This document shows, piece after piece, positions 45,050-53,119 of a stretch of DNA of 64,000 nt. Numbering within the stretch: the stretch's first letter is position 1; each line of letters begins with the position of its first letter. Under the pieces are notes generated by a model. The model ran no database searches. It saw only the letters and a list, made by a program, of their open reading frames with translations, and was not told where the DNA came from. The stretch lies in contig CAZTJC010000011.1 of the NCBI GenBank assembly GCA_964613945.1, positions 1-64,000 on the forward strand. Direction: 5' to 3'. A program made the position numbers and the translations under genes. The DNA is from JAVVHH01 sp964613945. Its GTDB lineage: Bacteria; Pseudomonadota; Alphaproteobacteria; Acetobacterales; Acetobacteraceae.

Positions 45050-45350
45050 TGGTCATTTGACCGACTATGGTGATAAACGGACGTTGGAATAAGCGTTGTG
45101 GACCCGGGGGCAGTGCCCGGCGCCTCCACCAAAACCCTTGATTGTCAGGGCTATGGGGGCGACACAGGTTCGACACGCGTGGTAAAGAGCTTCCTTTTGC
45201 CCGGCATGATACCGCCGTTATCGGGTCATATCACAAGTGCCAATGACAATCATCAGGCGCTCGCGATCGCTGCGTAAGCAGTGACACGCGCGGTTCGGGG
45301 GGTACCGGGCAACAGAAACCCCCCACTTCTCCCCATTACACAACCTGGGC
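45050..45350 (+). ncRNA. ssrA: tmRNA, circularly permuted alphaproteobacterial two-piece form
   Basis: tmRNA frees stalled ribosomes and tags the unfinished protein. The gene is permuted: the acceptor piece comes first, ending in CGCCTCCACCA (CCA at 45129-45131). A short spacer follows, then the 5-prime acceptor strand GGGGGCG begins at 45155. These strands pair over 7 bp with the G3-U70 wobble needed for alanylation. The T arm is CCGGG/CCCGG with an atypical 7-base loop. The tag frame at 45239-45277 encodes ANDNHQALAIAA and a stop. A TATATC at 45036-45041 could be the -10 element. Outer ends are estimates. sspB follows. Confidence 0.93.
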
Positions 45351-45387
45351 GTTTCCATTTCTGGGCGTTGCAGCTAAAGGGGCGCCG

Positions 45388-45945
45388 ATGGAAGACGATA
45401 CGACCGACGCCCCGCCGCAAACCCCCGATAGCCTGCTGCCCTACGACCTCTGGACGGAGGAAGCGCTGCGCCAGGTCGTGATCATGGCGCTGGCCTATGC
45501 CGCCGAACACGGTCTGCCGGGCGAGCACCATTTCTACGTGTCGTTCCGGACCGACGCCCGCGGCGTCTCCATCCCGCCGCGGCTGCTCGCGCAATATCCG
45601 AACGAGATGACGATCGTCCTGCAGCATCAGTTCTGGGATCTCAAGCTCGACGAGGCTGGTCAGCGATTCTCGGTCGGGCTGTCGTTCGGCGGCGTGCCGT
45701 CGATCCTGTCGGTGCCGCTCAACGCCGTCACCGGGTTCGCCGACCCCCATGTCCAGTTCGGCCTGCGGTTCCGCCCGCCGGAAGAGCACCCGGCCAACGA
45801 TGCCGACGAGCCCGTCACCACTGTCCTGGATCCTGCGCCTCACGCGTCACCGGCGCCCGACGCTGACGAGGGCGACGCGCCCGACAGCACCAACCAGGTC
45901 GTGAGCCTCGACGCATTCCGTAAGCGCCCGCCCAGCAAGGACTGA
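45388..45945 (+). CDS. sspB: ClpXP adaptor SspB, alpha type
   Basis: SspB binds the ssrA tag and hands tagged proteins to the ClpXP protease. The 185-residue protein has the alpha-type core HHFYVSFRTDARGVSIP, YPNEMTIVLQHQFWDL and VGLSFGGVPSILSVP. An acidic, Pro/Ala-rich linker (about 130-165) leads to the C-terminal NQVVSLDAFRKRP, probably the ClpX-binding end. It lies directly after ssrA, which encodes the tag it recognises, and 12 bases before the fumarase gene. Confidence 0.93.
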   Translation: MEDDTTDAPPQTPDSLLPYDLWTEEALRQVVIMALAYAAEHGLPGEHHFYVSFRTDARGVSIPPRLLAQYPNEMTIVLQHQFWDLKLDEAGQRFSVGLSFGGVPSILSVPLNAVTGFADPHVQFGLRFRPPEEHPANDADEPVTTVLDPAPHASPAPDADEGDAPDSTNQVVSLDAFRKRPPSKD

Positions 45946-45957
45946 GGAGACACCGCC

Positions 45958-47613
<1,656 letters not shown>

Positions 47614-47615
47614 AA

Positions 47616-48020
47616 ATGCGGTTCACAGTCGACCGGATCGACCACATCGTCATCAACTGCAACGACGTAGAGATAACGGCGTCATGGTTTCAGCGCGTGC
47701 TGGGCATGGAGCGTGAGGAATTCGGCGAGAAAGGCCGCACCGCGCTGAAGTTCGGTGGCCAGAAGATCAACCTGCGCCCGTTCGATGCCGACGAGAGCAA
47801 GTGGACCACCGGCGCCAACACGCAACCCGGCGCGGCCGATCTGTGCTTCGTCACCGCCGTTCGGCCGGATGACGTCGCCGATCATCTCGATAGCTGCAAG
47901 GTGACCATTGTCGCCGGGCCGATCGCCCGCGAAGGCGCCCTTGGCATGATGGAGTCGGTCTATTGCCGTGACCCCGACGGCAACCTCATCGAGATCGCAT
48001 CCTACCTCACGCGCTCCTGA
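47616..48020 (+). CDS. VOC-family (glyoxalase-like) protein
   Basis: A 134-residue protein with two vicinal-oxygen-chelate repeats. The metal ligand positions are suggested by DHIVINC near the start and RDPDGNLIEIASY near the end. The family includes glyoxalase I, fosfomycin resistance proteins and dioxygenases; which applies here cannot be told. It is closely spaced with the fumarase gene and the VUT transporter gene (10 bases). Confidence 0.85.
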   Translation: MRFTVDRIDHIVINCNDVEITASWFQRVLGMEREEFGEKGRTALKFGGQKINLRPFDADESKWTTGANTQPGAADLCFVTAVRPDDVADHLDSCKVTIVAGPIAREGALGMMESVYCRDPDGNLIEIASYLTRS

Positions 48021-48030
48021 AGGTCAGGGC

Positions 48031-48570
48031 ATGACCACCCGGTCACTCGGCGTCGCGGCGCTTGTCGGTTTCCTGCTCTGTATCCCGTTCGCCAACTGGC
48101 TGATCGGCAATGTTGGCACAGTCTGCGTGCCGCAAGGACCGTGCCTAGTGCCGGTGCTGCCAGGCTTGCTGGCGCCGTCCGGCGTGCTAGCGGCTGGCGC
48201 GGCGCTGGTGCTGCGTGACGTGGTGCAGCGTTGCCTGGGCGCTGGCTGGAGTTTGGCGGCCATCGTCGTCGGCTCAGCCCTGTCCGCCCTTTTGGCGCCG
48301 CCTGCCCTGGTTGCCGCGTCCGCCCTGGCCTTTCTGCTCAGCGAGATCGCCGACTTCGCCATCTACACGCCGTTGCAACGTCGCCGTCTGATGCTGGCTG
48401 TTCTATTGTCATCAGGCGTTGGCCTCGTCATCGACAGCCTCGTCTTTCTGCATTTCGCGTTCGGCAGCCTCGATCACCTGACCGGCCAGATCGTCGGCAA
48501 GGGGTGGGCGGTGCTGTTCAGCGTGCCGTTGATCCGCGTGCTACGCCGGGTCGCCCCGACTCCAGCCTAA
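48031..48570 (+). CDS. VUT-family transporter, probable queuosine-precursor importer
   Basis: A 179-residue membrane protein with about five or six hydrophobic segments. LAAGAALVLRDVVQR, SEIADFAIYTPLQRR and VLLSSGVGLVIDS are the signatures of the VUT/DUF165 (YhhQ-type) family, which imports preQ0 or preQ1. It lies 10 bases upstream of queA and in the same row as tgt, queF and queG, which strongly supports a queuosine role. Which precursor it carries is not known. Confidence 0.85.
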   Translation: MTTRSLGVAALVGFLLCIPFANWLIGNVGTVCVPQGPCLVPVLPGLLAPSGVLAAGAALVLRDVVQRCLGAGWSLAAIVVGSALSALLAPPALVAASALAFLLSEIADFAIYTPLQRRRLMLAVLLSSGVGLVIDSLVFLHFAFGSLDHLTGQIVGKGWAVLFSVPLIRVLRRVAPTPA

Positions 48571-48580
48571 GCCCGCCGGC

Positions 48581-49579
48581 GTGAACCTCTCCGATTTCGA
48601 CTTTCCGCTACCGCCGGAAAGCATCGCCCACGCGCCCGCACGCCCCCGCGACTCCGCCCGCCTGCTGCATGTCACCGATGGCCTCTCCGACCACACCGTC
48701 TCCGACCTCCCTGCCCTGCTGCAGCCCGGCGACCTCCTGGTCGCCAACGACACGCGCGTCATCCCCGCCCAATTCGATGCCCTGCGCGGCGAGGCCCGCA
48801 TCGGCCTCACGCTCGACCAGCCGCAGCCCGACGGCAGCTGGAGTGCGCTGGCCCGCAACGCCCGCCGCCTCAAGCCCGGCGACCACCTCACCTTCCCGCG
48901 CGACCCTGCCCTCCAGGCCGAGATCCTGTCCCGCGACGCCGACACCGTGCGCGTCCGCTTCAACGGCCCCTTCGAGGCTGCCGGTGCCCTGGCCTTGCCA
49001 CCTTACATCGACCGCCCGACCGGCCCCACGGTTGCCGACCAAGCCGATTACCAGACCGTGTTCGCCGCCGACCCCGGGGCCGTCGCCGCGCCCACCGCCG
49101 GGCTGCACTTCACCCCGCGCCTGCTCACCGCGCTCGACGCCGCCGGTATCGGCCGCACGCTCGTCACGCTGCATGTCGGTGCTGGCACGTTCCTGCCGGT
49201 CCGCACCGACGACGTGGACGACCATCGCATGCACGCCGAACGCGGTGAGATCACCGAGGCCGCCGCCGCCGCGATCAATGCCGCCAAACGGGTGGTCGCC
49301 GTCGGTACCACCTCGCTGCGCCTCATTGAGAGCGCCACCAGCGAGGACGGCATCGTGCGTCCGTTCCGTGGCGACACAAGGTTGTTCATCACGCCGGGCT
49401 TCCGCTTCCGCCGGGTTGGCGCGCTGATGACCAACTTCCACCTACCGCGCTCCACCTTGTTCATGCTCGTCTGCGCCTTTGCCGGCACCGACCGCATGCG
49501 CGCCGCCTACGCCCACGCCATCGCCGACGGCTATCGTTTCTACAGCTACGGCGACTCCTCGCTGCTGGAGCGCGCATGA
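48581..49579 (+). CDS. queA: S-adenosylmethionine:tRNA ribosyltransferase-isomerase
   Basis: QueA moves the ribosyl part of SAM onto preQ1 in tRNA to make epoxyqueuosine. The 332-residue protein begins LSDFDFPLPPESIAH and has GDLLVANDTRVIPAQ, TAGLHFTPRLL, LHVGAGTFLPVR and TNFHLPRSTLFMLV, all family motifs. The start is GTG at 48581. Its stop overlaps the tgt start (ATGA). Confidence 0.95.
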   Translation: MNLSDFDFPLPPESIAHAPARPRDSARLLHVTDGLSDHTVSDLPALLQPGDLLVANDTRVIPAQFDALRGEARIGLTLDQPQPDGSWSALARNARRLKPGDHLTFPRDPALQAEILSRDADTVRVRFNGPFEAAGALALPPYIDRPTGPTVADQADYQTVFAADPGAVAAPTAGLHFTPRLLTALDAAGIGRTLVTLHVGAGTFLPVRTDDVDDHRMHAERGEITEAAAAAINAAKRVVAVGTTSLRLIESATSEDGIVRPFRGDTRLFITPGFRFRRVGALMTNFHLPRSTLFMLVCAFAGTDRMRAAYAHAIADGYRFYSYGDSSLLERA

Positions 49580-50694
49580 CGTTCGGCTGGACAGAAGCGG
49601 CCGCTGACGGCGCGGCCCGCGCCGGCACGCTCGACACGGCGCACGGCCCCGTCGCCACCCCCGTGTTCATGCCCGTCGGCACCGCCGGCACCGTCAAGGC
49701 GATGACGGCCGATCAGGTTCGCACTACCGGCGCCAGCATCGTCCTCGGTAACACCTACCACCTCATGCTCCGACCCGGCGCCGACCGCATCGAGCGTTTC
49801 GGCGGCCTGCACAAATTCATGGACTGGCCCGGCCCGATCCTCACCGATAGCGGCGGTTTCCAGGTCATGTCGCTCTCCGCCCTGCGCACGCTGGACGAAG
49901 ACGGCGTCACCTTCCGCTCTCATCTGGACGGCAGCGCGCATCGTCTGACGCCCGAGATCGCGACTGAGATCCAGCACAAGCTCGACGCCACGATCACCAT
50001 GGCATTCGACGAATGCACCAAGTTCCCCGCCACCGCTGACGAGGTGCGCTCAAGCATGGAGCGTTCGATGCGCTGGGCCGGCCGATCCCGCGCTGCCTTC
50101 GTTGCCCGGCCGGGTTACGCTCAGTTCGGCATCGTCCAGGGCGGCGTCGACCCCGAATTGCGCGCCCGCTCCGTCGCCGCCCTGCTCGACATTGGCTTTG
50201 AGGGCTACGCGGTCGGCGGTCTCGCCGTCGGTGAAGGCCAGGCCGCCATGTTCGCCACCCTCGACGCCACCGTGCCGCATTTACCGCGTGACCAACCGCG
50301 CTACCTCATGGGCGTCGGCACCCCGGACGACCTCGTCGGCGCCGTCGCGCGCGGCATCGACATGTTCGACTGCGTCATGCCCACCCGCGCCGGCCGCACC
50401 GCCCGCGCCTACACGCGCCACGGCACGCTGAACCTGCGCAACGCCCGCCACCAGGAGAACCAGGGACCGCTCGACCCGGCCTGCCGCTGCACCGCCTGCA
50501 CCCGCCACAGCCGGGCCTACCTGCATCACCTGTTCCGCGCGAACGAGATGCTCGGCCCGATGCTGCTGACCCAGCACAACATCACCTACTACCAGGACCT
50601 GATGCGTGGCCTGCGGAACGCCATATGCAGCGGTACATTTGAAACTCACGCCGCCGAGACCCGCGCGTCGTGGGCCGCCGGAGACCTTGGATGA
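49576..50694 (+). CDS. tgt: queuine tRNA-ribosyltransferase (Tgt)
   Basis: Tgt exchanges guanine 34 for preQ1 in tRNAs with GUN anticodons. The 372-residue protein has ILTDSGGFQVMSL, FGIVQGGVDPELR, the GGLAVGE loop and the zinc site CRCTACTRHSRAYLHHL. DCVMPTRAGRT contains the nucleophilic aspartate region. It overlaps queA and queF by four bases each (ATGA). Confidence 0.96.
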   Translation: MTFGWTEAAADGAARAGTLDTAHGPVATPVFMPVGTAGTVKAMTADQVRTTGASIVLGNTYHLMLRPGADRIERFGGLHKFMDWPGPILTDSGGFQVMSLSALRTLDEDGVTFRSHLDGSAHRLTPEIATEIQHKLDATITMAFDECTKFPATADEVRSSMERSMRWAGRSRAAFVARPGYAQFGIVQGGVDPELRARSVAALLDIGFEGYAVGGLAVGEGQAAMFATLDATVPHLPRDQPRYLMGVGTPDDLVGAVARGIDMFDCVMPTRAGRTARAYTRHGTLNLRNARHQENQGPLDPACRCTACTRHSRAYLHHLFRANEMLGPMLLTQHNITYYQDLMRGLRNAICSGTFETHAAETRASWAAGDLG

Positions 50695-51149
50695 GTGACC
50701 TGACCCACCTGACCCAACTCGGTCAGCACACCACCGTCGCCGCCTCACCGGAAAGCGCGGTGCTCGAGCGCGTCGCCAACCCGCAACCCGGCGAAAACTA
50801 CCTGGTGCGCTTCACCGCCCCGGAGTTCACCTCGCTGTGCCCGCTGACCGGCCAGCCGGACTTCGCCCACATCGTGCTCGACTACGTTCCGGGCGCGTGG
50901 CTGGTGGAAAGCAAGTCGCTCAAGTTCTATCTCGCCAGCTTCCGCAATCACGGCGCGTTTCACGAAGCCTGCACGATGCAAATCGCCAAGCGCCTGGTCG
51001 ACCTGCTCGACCCCGTGTGGCTGCGCATCGGCGCGTATTGGTATCCGCGCGGCGGCATCCCGATCGATGTGTTCTGGCAGACGGCGGCCGCGCCGGCTGG
51101 GCTGTGGGTCCCCGACCAGGGCGTGCCGACCTACCGTGGCCGGGGTTGA
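50691..51149 (+). CDS. queF: preQ0 reductase QueF (NADPH-dependent 7-cyano-7-deazaguanine reductase)
   Basis: QueF reduces preQ0 to preQ1. The 152-residue, single-domain form has the catalytic C50 in TSLCPLTGQPD and the acid D57. The QueF signature ESKSLKFYLASFRNHGAFHE follows. It is the short YkvM-type. It is coupled to tgt by an ATGA overlap. Its presence shows that the cell handles preQ0, so the transporter or a distant synthesis cluster must supply it. Confidence 0.95.
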   Translation: MSDLTHLTQLGQHTTVAASPESAVLERVANPQPGENYLVRFTAPEFTSLCPLTGQPDFAHIVLDYVPGAWLVESKSLKFYLASFRNHGAFHEACTMQIAKRLVDLLDPVWLRIGAYWYPRGGIPIDVFWQTAAAPAGLWVPDQGVPTYRGRG

Positions 51150-52194
51150 CGCGACGGCAAGGGGCAGCGCGGACCCCAAGGCGCTGATTCGCGGCCGGGC
51201 GCTGGAACTGGGCTTCCACGCCGTCGGTTTCGGCCCGGCCACGCTGGCGGCCGACGCACGGGAACGATTGCTGGCATTCCTCGCCGCCGGACAGCATGGC
51301 GAGATGGCCTGGCTAGCAGAGCGTGCCGAGCAACGTGCCGCTCCGAACGCCCTCTGGCCGGAGGCCCGCAGCGTCATTGCGCTTGGCCTGTCCTACGCCC
51401 CGGAAGGCGACCCCCTCGCCACGCTGGCCCGCTCCGACCGCGGCAACATCTCGGTTTATGCCCGCAATCGCGATTATCATGACGTCGTCAAAGGCATGCT
51501 CAAGCAGCTTGGCGGCTGGATCGTCGGGCGGTTCGGACCGGAAATCAAAGTGTTCGTCGATACCGCGCCGGTGCTGGAAAAGCCGGTTGCGCAAGCGGCC
51601 GGGCTCGGCTGGCAGGGCAAGCACACCAACCTCGTGTCCCGCAGCTTCGGCTCCTGGCTGTTCCTCGGCGAGATCATGACCACGCTCGATCTCGCGCCCG
51701 ACCCGGCCGGCACCGACCATTGCGGCTCCTGCCATCGCTGCCTGAGCGCTTGCCCCACCGATGCCTTTCCAGCGCCCTACCGGCTCGATGCCACTCGCTG
51801 CATCTCCTATCTGACGATCGAACACGCCGGCCCGATCCCGGAGGCGCTCCGCCCGGCGATGGGCAACCGCATCTATGGCTGCGACGACTGCCTCGCCGCG
51901 TGTCCCTGGAACCGCTTCGCAGTCGGTGCTCACGCCAAGCTGCGCGCCCGCGACGAGCTGACCGCCCCTGCCCTGGCCGACCTCGCCGCCCTTGACGACG
52001 CAGGCTTCCGCGCCCTGTTCGCCGGCGGACCCATTAAGCGCATCGGCCGCAACCGCTTCATTCGCAACGTCATGATCGCGATCGGCAACTCCGCCGACCC
52101 CACGCTGCGACCGGTGGCGGAACGCCTCTGCGCCGATGCCGACCCGGTCGTCGCCGACGCCGCACACTGGGCGGTGGCCCGGCTATGCGCCTGA
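51136..52194 (+). CDS. queG: epoxyqueuosine reductase QueG
   Basis: QueG reduces epoxyqueuosine to queuosine with cobalamin and two [4Fe-4S] clusters. The cluster motifs are CGSCHRCLSACPTDAF and CDDCLAACPW. The catalytic aspartate region is VDTAPVLEKPVAQ, then GLGWQGKHTNLV. A C-terminal HEAT-like stretch completes 352 residues. I chose GTG at 51136, a 14-base overlap with queF. Its stop overlaps the next gene by 10 bases. Confidence 0.94.
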   Translation: MAGVDATARGSADPKALIRGRALELGFHAVGFGPATLAADARERLLAFLAAGQHGEMAWLAERAEQRAAPNALWPEARSVIALGLSYAPEGDPLATLARSDRGNISVYARNRDYHDVVKGMLKQLGGWIVGRFGPEIKVFVDTAPVLEKPVAQAAGLGWQGKHTNLVSRSFGSWLFLGEIMTTLDLAPDPAGTDHCGSCHRCLSACPTDAFPAPYRLDATRCISYLTIEHAGPIPEALRPAMGNRIYGCDDCLAACPWNRFAVGAHAKLRARDELTAPALADLAALDDAGFRALFAGGPIKRIGRNRFIRNVMIAIGNSADPTLRPVAERLCADADPVVADAAHWAVARLCA

Positions 52195-52391
52195 TCAAGC
52201 ATAGCTTCAGTCTGGCGGGACACCGGACCAGCGTCGCGCTGGAACCGGAGTTCTGGCAGGCACTGACCGAAATCGCCGAGATTCGCGGCACGATCCTGTC
52301 ATCGCTGGTCGCCGATTTGGACGCCGAGCGGCAACCGGATGAGCCGCTCGCATCGCGATTGAGAATTTTCGCTTTGCGTCATCGACCTTAA
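52185..52391 (+). CDS. ribbon-helix-helix domain protein
   Basis: A 68-residue protein with the RHH_4-type fold: the strand HSFSLAGHRTSVALEPEFW, a helix ALTEIAEIRGT and a second helix SLVADLDAE. Such proteins dimerise and bind DNA. It starts inside the queG 3-prime end (10-base overlap), so it is expressed with the queuosine operon and may regulate it (inference). Confidence 0.78.
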   Translation: MRLIKHSFSLAGHRTSVALEPEFWQALTEIAEIRGTILSSLVADLDAERQPDEPLASRLRIFALRHRP

Positions 52392-52461
52392 CCTTTTGTC
52401 AACGGTTAGCGGTTCATTCTCTCTCTGCGGCCGATAAATTCCGCAGGCAGGAGAAACTCCG

Positions 52462-52656
52462 ATGACGCCCGACCTTTTCACCTTCGCTCACACGCCCGTC
52501 CATTTCGGCCAGGCCCCGCGCTTCAGCCCCCTTATCCTCGCCGACCGGCTCATCTCCCTCGCGCAGGAAGCCGATCGCGTCGGCCTGCACGATAGTGCAT
52601 CCCGCCTGCTCGGCCTGGTGTATGCGGTCCTGGACGAAGAAGCGGTCGTCGCCTGA
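52462..52656 (+). CDS. small hypothetical protein (64 residues)
   Basis: I do not recognise a characterised family. The first 20 residues are Pro/Phe-rich, then two helices follow (LILADRLISLAQEADRVG, SASRLLGLVYAVLDEEA). AGGAG about eight bases upstream supports the ATG at 52462. It ends directly against the convergent DUF2147 gene. A small inverted pair (TGCGG/CCGCA) lies in the leader at 52426-52445. Confidence 0.6.
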   Translation: MTPDLFTFAHTPVHFGQAPRFSPLILADRLISLAQEADRVGLHDSASRLLGLVYAVLDEEAVVA

Positions 52657-53118
52657 TCAAGGCGACGCGCGAACCCAGGTCTGGCTGCGACCGATCATGC
52701 CCCCGAGGATGGAGCCGCGCACGATCAGCTTGCGGCCGCCATCGTCGAGTCGGAGCGAGACGCGGTAATCGTCTCCGGTCTCAGGGTCGAGGATCTGGCC
52801 GCCGCTCCAGTAGCCCGGACCATCCGGGCGAACGCCGCGGATCACATCCAGTCCAAGAATCGGTTTGTTGTGCCGATCGCCGCTGCACTTGACGCAAACC
52901 TGATTGATCGCCTTCGGGTCGAGGACCTGCTCGATCCTGCCGTAAATCGTGCCGTTGTTCTCGAACAACCTCACCGCTCCCCGAACCTCGCCGGTCTTGT
53001 CGTCCACGGTCCGCCACAGCCCGGTCGCGTTGGTCATCGACGCTTGCGACCACACCGGTGACGTCGATGCTGCTGCCAACAGCACGCCGGCTGCCAGGGA
53101 TAGAAACCAAACTCTCAT
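52657..53118 (-). CDS. DUF2147 family secreted protein
   Basis: A 153-residue protein with a signal peptide (cleaved near VWSQA), followed by the DUF2147 pattern GLWRTVDDKTGEVRGAVRLF, IYGRIEQVLDPKA, CVKCSGDRHNKPILGLDVI and LIVRGSILGGMIGRSQTW. These are periplasmic or outer proteins of unknown function. The ATG at 53118 comes one base after the AsmA stop, so the two are probably coupled. Confidence 0.85.
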   Translation of the reverse strand: MRVWFLSLAAGVLLAAASTSPVWSQASMTNATGLWRTVDDKTGEVRGAVRLFENNGTIYGRIEQVLDPKAINQVCVKCSGDRHNKPILGLDVIRGVRPDGPGYWSGGQILDPETGDDYRVSLRLDDGGRKLIVRGSILGGMIGRSQTWVRASP

Positions 53119-53119
53119 T

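Noticed and set aside
48021..48030. preQ1 riboswitch before the queuosine importer
   Set aside because: Only 10 bases separate the importer gene from the VOC gene, too few for a riboswitch.
52381..52461. CtrA-type site near TTAACC and GGTTAG
   Set aside because: The two half-like elements do not have the TTAA-N7-TTAA arrangement.
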